Shown here piece by piece: positions 43,711 through 54,995 of a stretch of 64,000 bases of DNA. How positions within the stretch are numbered: position 1 is the first letter of the stretch; every line of letters begins with the position of its first letter. This DNA is from Rhytidiadelphus loreus (Eukaryota > Streptophyta > Bryopsida > Hypnales > Hylocomiaceae): assembly GCA_947034895.1 (NCBI GenBank), contig OX344763.1:35525025-35589024 (forward strand). Reading direction: 5' to 3'. The position numbers were made by a program, and so were the translations under genes. The notes beneath the pieces are model-generated. The model was given only the letters and a program-made list of their open reading frames with translations. It searched no databases and was not told where the DNA came from.

Positions 43711-45168
43711 TTGTTGCTTCATGACCTACCTCACTTCATGATACCACTTGTTTAAAGCATCATAGAATTTTCTCTCTTGTTGATTATTGCCAAAAACATC
43801 ATTGGCTAGTTTGTCTTATTTTGAAAAAAAATAAAAAAATGGTCTTGAATTTCTTATAACGTGCTACAACATTGCAATTGAATTTTGATAGCATGAAAAC
43901 CATTAATTACAAAAAAAATTGAGGCCTATAGAAGACCATTAAGTTTTGATTTTTGGCACCCCGCAATGCAAATATAGGAAAAAAATTATAAAAAATTATA
44001 AATTATATATATATATATATATTGCTAGCATAAAGCCTCACCTACATGTCAATTCCTACAAGCAAAAGATTTGAAAAACAAGACGAAGGAGTAAAAACAA
44101 CATTGGAAAAACAATCATAGCACATGCTCTCGTTATCAAACAAGGACTATCAATGCAGTTATAAATGGAAGAAGATGGTGGAATTGGTCACGGAAAAGAA
44201 GTAGGTGAAATGTTTGTCTATAGAATTTAAAGTTTCCCCATTGTAATGGTGGGGACTAGGTTTCAAACTCCAACAACAATCTTGGATTTGCATATACAAT
44301 AAGCGGAAAGGGGTAGGCCGGGCACAATTAAAAGCAAAAGCCTTTAGGTCCCTAATTAGTCCCAATCCTCAATCTCAATTTATGTGGAAAAAATACAATT
44401 AGGATAGAAGATTTATGCCTTATTTTTTTTGCCAATTCTAATAAATTGAGACTCCATCTTCTTCTTCAAGGCAATCAATTGAAGCACCTCCAAGTCCTCC
44501 CACATTCAATTTGCCTCTTTTCCTTCAACTTTCACTACTACCTTTTTTTTGAGTTGTTTTTTCCTATGAAACAACTTTTTGCTTAGGAACAATTCTCTTT
44601 TGGATAATCTTGCAATCCCCTTCTCCTTCAACAAGCCTCACATCCTTTGAACATTTGTCTCTTCTATTTTTTTCTATTTAATTTGAGTTGAACAAGGTTG
44701 AAATGCTCCATAAGAAATTGGAGTAAAAAGAATTCCGCCACCATCAAAGGCAGTTGGCTACAAAAGAAAGGGTTTTGAAAAGAATTATCCATCTTCGCTA
44801 CTTGTGAAAAAATTTAGAGAGACAATACATGACAAAGAATTGCAAAAAAATAAGAGTAGCTTCTACCAAGATGCACAAGAGAGAGAGGAAGGAGTGTCAT
44901 ACATTTTGCCTTGCAAAAAACAATTCTTCTAATCTAATAGCTAAGATCTTGTCAGTTTTTTATTTTTTTAAATTCGACAACCTCTCAACTAGAGTTTGGA
45001 TTTCCATTCTTGGATGATCCAAACTTCCTTTGAGAGTCTATTGTCATGTAGCCATTTTGCTACCAACTTAATATGCACTTTGTATTTTTCTACAACTTCA
45101 ATGCTTGAATTTATACACTCCAATTTCCCACAACTCCCACTCTTGAAAGTTAAAGACTCTCTAAAACT
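43711..45168. other. Intergenic region with a possible antisense coding relic
   Basis: No intact gene. On the minus strand about 44436-44506 reads as WEDLEVLQLIALKKKMES in one frame, which faintly resembles the kind of Myb/SANT-like protein that accompanies Harbinger transposases. Support is weak. An (AT)n run lies near 44005-44022. Confidence 0.3.
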
Positions 45169-46093
45169 TTAACCCCTAAAGAACCATTGTACTTTTCGAG
45201 GACAATTGGGATTTTGGGCAAGTACCTATGGGCTGAATTTTTGTCAAGATTTTTTGAAACTTTTTTTGAAGATAGAAAAATTGATTAGCTTCATGGAAAT
45301 ATTATTATTTTTTCAATTGGTGCCCAAGAATAAAAGTTATACCCAAATTAGCTGAACACAAGGAAGAAGGGGTATGAAAAAAATATTTCAAAATTTCAAA
45401 AAAACTTTTTGGATTTTTTCCCCTCATAGATTATACTTTTGTCTACATGGAAAACTTTGATTCATTCCATTTGGATTTATTATGAGAGCGGTTTAGGACA
45501 ATCTTATTTTTTAGGCAATTAGAGCATCTTCTTGAAAAAATAATTTGTTGAATTCATATTTGAATGGAATTTTTACAATTTAAAAAAATAAAAAGTTCCA
45601 CATGGTTTAGTTTGTTTCCTAGAACAATCTCACCATTGGAATTAGTGCATTTTAATTCGATTTTAGAAATATTAATAATTTAGATTTTCCTTCTATCTCA
45701 TGCCTACTTCTACTTAATAATTTTTTAAAGGATAAAAATTAAGTTTTTTTGAATTTTTTTTCCTAGACACTCAACTTAATTCCCCACAACAAAGATTTAA
45801 AGCTAAAAATTATGTAGTGCAAAAAAATTAATTTAAGAAGGTTCAAAGTCAAATAATCTAATCCTGCAATGTGCTGAAAAATTTATTTTTTTCACTTTAG
45901 ATGCAAATATCTTGCAATTTGTGCGGTCAAAATTTCTGAAATTTTTTCCACAAATTCTCATAATAGTTAGGTGTACGATTTATGATTAAATGTGCAAATA
46001 AAACAGTTTTCAATTTTTTTAATTCTTTGCTATAGAAATTACAGTTTTGAATGTTTTTTGGCAGAAAAAAGGCTTTGAACCTTTAAGGATTAA
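45169..46093 (+). mobile_element. Long TTAA-type element, diverged subfamily
   Basis: TTAA-CCCCTAAAGAACC to GAACCTTTAAGGA-TTAA, 925 bp. The internal sequence differs substantially from the 9079 subfamily but keeps GATATCTTGCAATTTG- and CTCATGCCTAC-like landmarks; 55505-56429 is its inverted relative. Non-coding. Confidence 0.75.
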
Positions 46094-46311
46094 ATTCTAA
46101 GAGAAAAATCCCGTAACCCAAAGGACATACTAATATGGACCTGTGTCAAAAAAGAAAAAGAGTGGGCAATCAATTCTAGAATTTCATGTCATCTTCACAA
46201 ATTGAATTTGGTTCCATCTTCTAAAAATAGGAATATATTGAAATCATTGGTGGAAATATCTGGGGAATTGTCTCCTAAAAAGAACATCCCCTTTCCTATT
46301 CCAGGCTCAAA

Positions 46312-47120
46312 TTAACCCCTAAGTGCTCTGACGCCCAATTTCTGGACAATAGACAGATTGAAACTCTTGGTTCTTTCTCATTCTACTTAGATGAAAATCA
46401 TCCAAATTTGTGGAGATACTTTATCAAGTTCTTATCCTATCTAATGGTTGGATTTGGTGTTGTTCAAATACATATTTTTCTAAAATACAAATGTCGAAGA
46501 ATGTCAAGTGGTTGACTAAGCCAAAATTGCATTGACTCTAGTTCAAAACTAGATTTGCAAAAATGAGGTCATAGATTTTAACCCCTAAAAGCCCAAAGGG
46601 TTTGAACAAAACACAAATGTATTATAAAATATAAGTTCTATAACTTTTTTGAAGTTTGCATCAAAGAAGATAATGTGAAGCATGAAAAGTAGAAAGTATC
46701 CGTATGGTCAAAAAATTTAAAATTATTTTTAGATTCTCTTCAAATGAATTTTGAAGGTATAACTTCAAAAATTCACCAAAAATACAATTTCTATCTTCAG
46801 CATTTGAATTTCTTTTTGATTGGTCAAAATTGTGGTTTCTATTGATTTGTGAAAAAATGCATAAGATCTAGTAATGAGAACATCAACACTTTCCCCAAAT
46901 AGTAAGTTTTTCAACACTAGCCAATTCTAAACTCTTTGTGTTGTATCTCTTATAATTTTTGTTTGACTGTAGCGATCTTAGTTTTGAATATACATATTGA
47001 AAGACAATCCAATCTCTTAAGGAAAAAAATAAAATTGAAAAAAAAATTTCTTCTGCCCAAAAATTTTGCCCAAAGTTGGACAGCGACCATAAAATGGTTG
47101 CTTGAGCGCTTAGGGGTTAA
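46312..47120. mobile_element. TTAA-type element, third subfamily
   Basis: TTAA-CCCCTAAGTGCTC to GAGCGCTTAGGGG-TTAA, with 13 bp of nearly perfect inverted repeat. An internal TTAACCCCTAAAAGCCC at about 46579 may mark a further nested end. 809 bp, non-coding. Confidence 0.75.
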
Positions 47121-47991
47121 GAACACAATTCTTTTTTTAAATCACCATGTCAAGAGAACATCATTTCAAATGCATTCCAACAAATTTTACTCAAAAAAAT
47201 TATAATATTTTATTTGTAATCGAATTTAGAAGGAATTCTAAGAAAATTATTTGTATATGAATTCTGAAATATTCTTCCAAATAGTACTTTATGATGATTT
47301 TTCCCAAATCTTAAATTCTGGAGAAGGATCTAGATGTTTAGGGATTATAAATAAATATAAATAAAATACAAGCTTCACCCACCTAGCCCCCAACCCACAA
47401 AATCCAAACCACGATACACACGGAATATGGAATACAAACTATGGAATTATATAAGATATGGATGTATTAAACAGAATACTTATATAATATGACATGCAAA
47501 TACATGTACACAATATGGTATATGTTTGTTAATCCCATATTGATTGCAATCTAGCATATTATAAATATATACAAATATGGGAGATGATCTAAATATAAAT
47601 ATAGGAGGGTATTAATTCACTCCCTTGTTAAGTGAGTGGGTGACACTTCCTCACTATATAGACAATATCTATATTGAATAGTGAAATTACGTTGCCCCAC
47701 ACTAATTTCTCAACATTTGACAATATTTAAATATTTATTATTACCGTACAAGAATGCACTATTGACTTTTGAATTAGGCATTGTTGTAATCATGACTCAT
47801 GAACCTCCACATGTGCAAATGGAAATATCTGTAGAAGTATTTATTAACAATGATGACTTGTAAAGTAACTTCCTTGGGGTAAGGCAACTGAATTGTTGAG
47901 GTAAACTAATTTCACTATTTATTTAGTGTAGGGCATATCATTCTTTATGGTAGAAGTACTTATTTTAGACAACCCCCCTACCATGATTTTT
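47121..47991. other. Intergenic region with a single copy of the 138-bp unit
   Basis: The segment at about 47749-47900 matches the tandem units at 22785-23057. 47340-47620 is AT-rich with short repeated ATATGG/ATATAA phrases. No gene is supported. Confidence 0.4.
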
Positions 47992-48133
47992 TAGGGTGAC
48001 CTATTATGGACAATAGTTGGATGCACTATTTATTGAGAAAGATCCTCTATTTGTACTTTCTCATCCACTCATCTTTCTTCCCTCCTTACATAGGGAGAAG
48101 TGCCAAAGCTAACTGTAATAGGTGAATCTAGAA

Positions 48134-49523
48134 CAGTGAACGGGGAGTTTATGGGGTAATTCAGCTTTTTGCCGTTCTTTTCACATGTCATTCGGTTTTT
48201 TTCCATGGTCATTCGGTTGTTGCCTAAGTGAAGTCATTTAGTTCGGCTGAAAACCCAATTTTTATTTAGCATTTCGGTCATTTTCCTTAAGTTTGTAAAA
48301 GCAATCGGTTAAAAAACCAACAAATAAAATACAACTTAGATCAAATACTAAGTTCAAGGCAATACATTTACATACTACCATACATGGATAGTAGGTTCGG
48401 CTTAAATTAATATTAAAAAGTGTTGAGTTTTTTTGCTAATTTTAGGACCAAATAAGTAAATCTACAAATAAATGTAAAGATGGTTTGTCAAAAAAATCCA
48501 AAATCAAATAATAATCCATTGAGTCGAATATATATCTATCATTTGATCATTTACCCTCAAGAATTTTTTTGATGGCAAGATTAAGGAATTATTTCATTGA
48601 CATTTAGTGAGAATGAAGAGTAAAGAGGTTGTTTTTATAATGAAATCCATTCTACGTCATAAATCCTCAAAGGATATGACAATTTGAAAATGAGAACTTG
48701 AATGCTCAATGTCAAAAAGCAGGAATAGTGATTAAAGCATAACTTTAAACCTCATTTGGGGATAGTAGAATAACTTTTTTCAAAAAACTTTGAACTGAGA
48801 AAATTTGTAAAATCAATCCAAGTTTCATTTCCAAAAATCCATTTGTGATTTTGAGCCTCTAAAAAAGAGTTATGGACAAAATTCAGAGAGGATGTTTGAA
48901 AATGTCAAAGAAATGTTCCTTTCAACCCTTCTTTGAACTTTGTCCATAACTATTGATTGGAAGCTTAAAATTTCAAACGGATTTTTGGAAATGAAGTTTA
49001 TCTTGATTCTTCCCATTAAGTTAATTCAAAGATTTAAAAAAAAAGTTATTCTACTATGCCTAAATGAGGTCTGAAAGTCTACTTTAAACACAATTCCTAC
49101 TTTTGACTTAACTATGAGTGGTTGATATCATACTAATTCTAATTTACATATCCCACATGGCTTGTTTTACCTTCTACCACCCCACTTGTATAAAGAACTT
49201 ATCTTCTCATCTTTCTAGCACTTGCAATTATTGAAGCTATGTGAGATAGTTGTTGAACATTCTTGAATTCTTTGAATTTAATGCTAGTTGTCCCCTTGGG
49301 CTACTAGCTAAGAACCGGTGGGAGCTTGTGTAGAACAGTTAATATCCGGTTGTTCTTGGTGGAAGAAGGATAAAAACCGTAATTTTTCTTCCCTAAAAGG
49401 TTCATTTCCTGTACTCCTAGTTTTCCGTTCGGTTATACGACCTGAAACATTGAAATTAAGACGGTAATTTACTGATTTCATTCGGCTGATTTTACACTAG
49501 CCACCGGATCTCCCCGTTCATTG
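48134..49523. mobile_element. Non-autonomous hAT-type element
   Basis: The ends are CAGTGAACGGGGAG and CTCCCCGTTCATTG, a 14-bp inverted repeat with one mismatch, directly flanked by the 8-bp duplication ATCTAGAA (48126-48133 and 49524-49531). The CA(G/A)TG terminus with an 8-bp duplication is the hAT pattern. The interior has no transposase and contains an R1 repeat copy at about 48440-49187. It interrupts a TA-type MITE. Confidence 0.88.
48440..49187. repeat. Interspersed repeat R1, uninterrupted copy
   Basis: Matches 31050-32290 without the CATTA insertion; the empty site is GAGAGGATGTTTGAAAATGTC-like at about 48887-48907. It lies inside the hAT-type element. Confidence 0.7.
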
Positions 49524-49680
49524 ATCTAGAAGACTAAAATGGGCCCAAATGAAAAATCTACATTTTTATTGCATAAAATATTCATTCATGGGAAACAAAA
49601 AACACTTTTCTTTTTGGCATTTTCCCTCATCCTTCTGTACCCTAGGCAGATAACCAAGCACAGTCTTCTCAGTGTACCAC

Positions 49681-50191
49681 ATGGATTGAATATCTCATGC
49701 AATTCACCTTTCCATTTCTTTGATTCCAAAAAAAAATTTAAAAAAAATACCTCACACAATTTGCCTTTCCATTTCATTGTTTCAACAAAAAAAAAGATTT
49801 AAAAACACCTCACATGATTTGCCGACTTTTGAACACACCAAAGTGAAGGAATGATTAAAAAAAGAAGAACATGCTACTAACAAAGAGTACACATGTACGT
49901 GAGCGGGGACCGAGGGGGGAGCTTTGAATTCAATGGGAGGAGCCCCTTTTGTCAACAAAGCAGCCAACTTGGGAAGGTCAGTTCGGGTGGGTGAGAAGCC
50001 GGACAAAAGGATTGACACCCACATGGTCTCTCATTCATGACTCCTGCAACACAAGCAACAACAGTTCGTACAGTAAAATGTAAGATATAAAGGTACAACC
50101 ACCCACATTCCTGACTAGGGATCCATATCCAACTTGTAGGGTGCAGCTATTTCCAACCAAAGCTTGGGAACAGGTTTCCAACCAAAGCTTG
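49681..50191. other. Unassigned intergenic region
   Basis: No supported gene. Short duplicated phrase CACA(C/T)(G/A)ATTTGCC / AATTTGCCTTTCCATTTC around 49695-49820. Confidence 0.35.
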
Positions 50192-50490
50192 TAAGGTAGG
50201 GGGCTGTAGAAGCGACCTGTCTGTAAAAGCGAGCTGGTACATTTTGCCTGTAACATGTATCAGAAGTGTACATTTCAGGAGGGGGTCGCTTTTAGAAACC
50301 ATTGTGTTTTCAACTTCAAAAATTTGTAACTAATTCCATGAAGGTCCAAAAAATGTGAAACGACTTGGGTTAGATGTCAATTCCATTTTTCTTACCACGA
50401 AAATTTACTGAAAATTATTTTAAGCAAGTTTAGCTTCCCCCAAAATGCAAATCAGCTCTTAAAGGGTCGCTTTTACAGCCCCCTACCTTA
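50192..50490. mobile_element. TA-AGGTAGGGGGCTGTA MITE
   Basis: A 27-bp terminal inverted repeat with one mismatch: TA-AGGTAGGGGGCTGTAGAA at the left and TTTACAGCCCCCTACCT-TA at the right. 299 bp. A diverged relative of identical length lies at 54697-54995. Non-coding. Confidence 0.88.
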
Positions 50491-50594
50491 ATGTTTGTTT
50501 TTTCTCCTTTTCAAGGTTGGGAACTTGGGATTAAGAAGGTTATGACACATGTTCCAAAATAATGAACAGGAAAGTAGTTTTTGAATGATTGAAA

Positions 50595-50898
50595 TTAGGT
50601 AGACTCTATACATGGGCACCCTCAAATGTACCACTGACCCTAAATTGCCATCTTCACTCTATGTACATTCTCCAAAATCAATTATGTACCTATATGGAAG
50701 AAAACACTTTTATAATCAAACTTTGTTCCTTCGTAAGTTTTGTATACAATATCCAAATGTTGTCTTCTTTTGTGCATTGGAGCCTCCTTTCACTTGCCAA
50801 TAAGGAAATATGAAAATTTAATCATGTGCCTGATTACTATTGATAGATTGTTCAAAAGCTATGAAAGAACAAAGTTTGGTTTCGGGGTACCCACCTTA
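50595..50898. mobile_element. TA-AGGT MITE related to 52859-53576
   Basis: Shares TCAAATGTACCA, CCATCTTC, ATGTACATTCTCCAAAATCA and GCCTCCTTTCACT with 52859-53576; its right end is GGGTACCCACCT-TA. The left end is approximate. Non-coding. Confidence 0.55.
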
Positions 50899-51292
50899 TA
50901 TTGGGTATGGCTTTAAACTAGCTCAAGGCTTCCAAAGTTGGTAGTAATTTCAATAGAAGGACATAAAACTACCTAAAAAATTTGCAATCCTCGTGATTTC
51001 TATCTTCCTACATGGCAGAAAATTTGCATTGCCTTATACTGCTGCAGAACATGTGAGGAATCACTGAAGTGGTCAACTATGGGTGGTTCTACCACAGTGG
51101 CATTCCATAATAAGAATATGTTATGTGTCTGTAATAATCCCATATTGTTTGACAAGGTAATAAATATAAGCTTTGGTGACGACCATGGTCAGTCAGTGCA
51201 AGGCTCTGTGCCATCATGCATTCTTGGAGAATTTATGGTTTCATTCATTAATTCATTATTTTATATGTTTGGTACCCTAAACCTGCCGCCCT
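50899..51292. other. Unassigned region
   Basis: No gene is supported; the 132-codon frame that begins at 51079 runs into the MITE at 51293 and has no motif. Confidence 0.35.
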
Positions 51293-51540
51293 GGGGTCAG
51301 GGTGAACTGACCCCCTCGCTCGTCCCCCGCAAGTTAGTCGAGGGGGTGCAAGTAAAAAAAAGACCCCCTATTTTGTGCCCTGAAAATGTATGTTCTACAT
51401 CTCATGTAACTAATTTGGGGCCTCTGATTGCAAATATGAATTCAAAAATTGCAAATTTTATCGTGCGTGGGAAATAAAAAAAATTCAGGGTTTTACTTTG
51501 GTGACGAGTGAGGGGGGTAGTTCACCCCAGCCCTGCCCCC
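51293..51540. mobile_element. GC-ended MITE, AGGGTGAACTGACCCC family
   Basis: Left GGGGTCAGGGTGAACTGACC; right reverse-complemented GGGGCAGGGCTGGGGTGAAC. The core contains GGGGCCTCTGATTGCAAATA and a G-rich half-stem. About 248 bp. Confidence 0.75.
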
Positions 51541-51599
51541 GGGGGCAATTGTCCCCAAAGGTAACTTAATCAGTTTGGATTTGGAACATGCAAACACTG

Positions 51600-51838
51600 G
51601 TAGCGCAGGGAGAATTGACCCCGTCATTGCCCCGGTGAACTTAGGTTTGAAAAAAAAAAGTCCCCTATGTTGTGCCAATTTTTTTGGTAATTCTCGGGTC
51701 TCCCGAGAGTTATTTGGGGCCTCTGATTTCAAATATGAATTCAGAATTTCAAAAAAAAAATTAAGCCTTGCAAATAAAAAATTCCAGGGTTTGCCCTGGA
51801 GGGGCAATGAGGGGGTCAATTCACCCTGGCCACACTGG
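51600..51838. mobile_element. GC-ended MITE, second adjacent copy
   Basis: Left GCAGGGAGAATTGACCCCGT; right reverse-complemented CCAGGGTGAATTGACCCCCT. It shares GGGGCCTCTGATT and CAAATATGAATTC with the previous element. About 240 bp, 60 bp away. Confidence 0.72.
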
Positions 51839-52224
51839 TAAGGACTAAGGAGTGTAATATCTGTAGACAATAGAGTAAGCTTTTATTAGTATGGGTATTG
51901 ATTTCATATCATGTTTGGAGAGTGTTTTTTTATTTATTTTTCAAAGCTTTGAGTTCAGGAAGCTCAGAGAATCCGACATGTGACCAGAATGCCAAATGAT
52001 CATGCAGGCTATTCATTTCATTTGTGTCAAAAAATAAAAACCAAAAAAATAAAAAAAACCATGCAGGCGAGAGGGGCAAGTAAGCTTAAGTTAAGCTTTA
52101 AAAGTTATTTGGAAGGCTCTTGACTTTGGTGACAATGCTTTGATGGATGTCAGAACAAGAGACAGTATTTGCACCTAAACCCTGAAAAGCTGAAACACTC
52201 AGACAACTGAAAAAGAGCCCGAGT

Positions 52225-52465
52225 CCAGGTGAACTGACACACTCGCTTGGGCCCTCAGGAAAACACGCTGAATTTTTTAATTTTCTATGCATGATAAAAT
52301 TTGCAAATTTTGAATTCATATTTGCAATTAGAGGCCCCAATTGAGTTACAATTGTAGGAGAGGTGTTCAAGGTAAATTAATCAAGCACAAAATAGGGGGA
52401 TTTTTTTTTACTTGCACCTCTGGAATGACTTGGAGGGGGCTAAGTGAGGGGGTCAATTCACTGGG
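52225..52465. mobile_element. GC-ended MITE, third copy in the cluster
   Basis: Left CCAGGTGAACTGACACACTC; right GAGGGGGTCAATTCACTGG. The core is inverted relative to 51293 (ATTTGCAATTAGAGGCCCC). About 241 bp. Confidence 0.72.
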
Positions 52466-52858
52466 ACTTGAAAAATGGCCGATGGACTGGACTTTGAGAA
52501 AAACAATTCTTCATCCAAATTTTTTTAGGAATCCTTGGCATTTTCAGCAGACAATGTTTTGTTGGAAATTCACTCATTGTGGTATTAATTGACTTTTCTA
52601 CAAATGTAGAAGCTCAATTGGCGGATTGATTTACGATGGAGGAAATTCAAACAACTTATCACTCTTCCAATTGCTATAGCTTGTGACTCTTGAATATCAC
52701 AATCTCCCTATTTGAAGGGTTAATGCCTCCAAGACCATCAGTCCATTTCTCCTACAGTTGGGAGATAAAATCCTGTACCAATGACTAATACACTCTATTT
52801 TTAACAACATGTGAACCAACAATTCAAAGATAAATTAAACAAATTATTCAATATAAGG

Positions 52859-53576
52859 AAGGTAGGCACCCCCAAATGTACCATTGGCCCTAAACCACCA
52901 TCTTCCCTCTTTTTTATGTACATCTCCCAAATCAATTATGTACTTGTTGTTGAAGAAGCCATTTTAGAACTAAACTTTGATCCTTCTTCACTTTTGAATA
53001 TAAGGTAAATCAACCCATAGTGGTCACCTACCAAATGACCCCATTATGGGGTTTTTTCAGTTTTTTCCAGATTTTGGCTTCAATGCATGTATTACATGAT
53101 AATAATGAAATAGTTAGTGATTGCATTAGGTACTTCCAATTTTTCAATGAGAATTCATTGTGAGAATTGACTTTTTAGGCCTTCCATGTTAGAAAAAGAC
53201 TTTGACTTCTTTAGGTGAATAACATGAGCATGATGGATTCATGTTTTGTTTGTTCTAAGGTAGTCTACAGATTCTTTTGGACCATGATGTATTGAACACT
53301 TTAAAAATTCATAGCAAATTCATACTTTGTCAAGAAAATATAATTTCAATTGTTCTCATTTTTTCTCACACTTGTACTATTGGGGGAAAAAATTGAAAAA
53401 TTTGAGTAGCCACATGTGATCAAAATCCTAATTCTGACTGCAATGGGCTATTTTACCTTAGTATTCAAATGTTGATTTCGTTGGTACATTAGAACCTCCT
53501 TTCACTCGACAACAAAAAAAGAAGATTAAAAATTTGACCAATCTAATAATAGTAACTACCCAATCTACCCACCTTA
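52859..53576. mobile_element. TA-AGGT MITE interrupted by 53001-53460
   Basis: Left AAGGTAGGCACCCCCAAATG; right reverse-complemented TA-AGGTGGGTAGATTG. Without the insertion it is about 258 bp and matches 50595-50898. Confidence 0.6.
53001..53460. mobile_element. TA-AGGT MITE, nested
   Basis: TA-AGGTAAATCAACCCATAG to CAATGGGCTATTTTACCT-TA; an inverted, full-length relative of 34558-35023. It lies in the element at 52859, with TA at each junction. Confidence 0.8.
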
Positions 53577-54696
53577 GTACTAGGAGTAAGCCTATGCATC
53601 AAACTTCTTCCTTGGAACAAAATTCCATTTCATTTGTTAAAAAAAAAAAAAAACCCTTCTTCCTTGCTAATAAATGAACTTTGCTGACAAGTTGGTGGGG
53701 TCTTTGTAATTCTCAAACTTTGAACCTGTGTGAAATTAAGTTATTGATGGGATTTGGAAGAAGTCCTTGGCATCCCCCGTCCCGGGGAGCCAAGATCACG
53801 ACCATAGGATAATATTCCCATCCTCCAAAACCTAATCCTTTTTTGGGGGGTATAAATATTTTTAAAGGCACTGATTAGGGGATACCATATATCCACTCAA
53901 TCACCACCCCAATATAAATCACTTACCTCAAATTGATTCCCATTGAAATAAACCCAATGGAAGATTACATGCCCATTTAGTTTTGATTTTTGAGCGATTT
54001 CAGACACATCGGCATTATTTATTGGGTTGTACTCGCTGAGTGTATGAAAGGGTCCGAGTCCGGGTCCAGGTCCAGGGACCCAAGACAATTTGATTGAGTC
54101 TCACAAAACGCGGTTCACAGACAATCATATCATTGACAATCAGGACCTCCGTTTGTATCCCTGGAGACGTGAGAAGCTTCCTATTCTATGGTCCCGGGGT
54201 TCCCACTCCTACAGAATTAAGTTATATGGTAGAATAGTAAGTTACCATTTTCCAAGGAGATTTGAGGGTCCGGGAATTGGGTTCCCACTCCTACGCAGGA
54301 CTTTTTTTTATTGGGCTTTGTAGTGCCAGATTGCACCAGAAAAAAAAAACAATTTGGCTAAAAAATGGCAAAAAAATTGTGAAGTTTTTGCCAAAAAGCT
54401 TCAAATTAAAAAACAAAACATAAATGAAATCGTCAGATTGTGGATGAAAATAGAATTACAGACAGGTGAAATGTATGAATGTTGAATTTTTCTATCCTAA
54501 TTGTGAATGAATGCTGAAATTTAGAGCACCACCATAACATTTTATATCGCCACTTTGGCACTTCATCAAAAATGAAAAAAAAAAAGCCATGCTCCTACAG
54601 AATTAAGTTATATGGTAGAATACAGTAAGTTACCATTTTCTGAGGATTTGAGGGTCTGGAATTGGGGACCATGATTGTTCGGGAAGAACTAACGAC
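53577..54696. other. Intergenic region with a duplicated 78-bp segment
   Basis: About 54206-54284 and 54592-54667 share CTCCTACAGAATTAAGTTAT, GGTAGAATA and GTAAGTTACCATTTTC. A short array GGGTCCGAGTCC-GGGTCCAGGTCC sits at about 54049-54080. No gene is supported. Confidence 0.45.
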
Positions 54697-54995
54697 TAAA
54701 GTAGTATGCTCTAAAAGCGCCCATGTTTTAAAAGTGGTCATGATACAGAGGTACATTTTACTTTCTTCAATGTACTAGCACTGTACATTTCAGGAGGTGG
54801 TAGCTTTTAGTGACTACTCTGTTTCAACTTCCAAAAAATTGTAACTAATTCCTGGAAGGTTCAAAACATATGGAATGATTGGGTTCAGATGCCAATTGTT
54901 CCTTTTTTCTTCCTATGAAAATTGTTCCATGAAGTTTAGCTTCCCTGAAAAGACAATTAACTCTTAAATGATCGCTTTAAGAGCAGAGTACCTCA
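54697..54995. mobile_element. Diverged relative of the 50192 MITE
   Basis: Left TAAAGTAGTATGCTCTAAAA; right reverse-complemented TGAGGTACTCTGCTCTTAAA. The interior keeps GTACATTTCAGGAGG, TGTAACTAATTCC and GCTTCCC. Same 299-bp length as 50192-50490. Confidence 0.65.

Larger units (their letters stand above)
47992..49680. mobile_element. TA-type MITE split by a hAT element
   Basis: The left part (47992-48133) begins TTAGGGTGACCTATTATGGA and matches 28250 and 36541; the right part (49524 to about 49680) resumes with AAAATGGGCCCAAATGAAAA. Between them lies the 1390-bp element at 48134. The right terminus is not clearly preserved. Confidence 0.65.

Noticed and set aside
51079..51477. 132-codon frame
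   Set aside because: Half of it lies in the GC-ended MITE at 51293 and the rest shows no motif.
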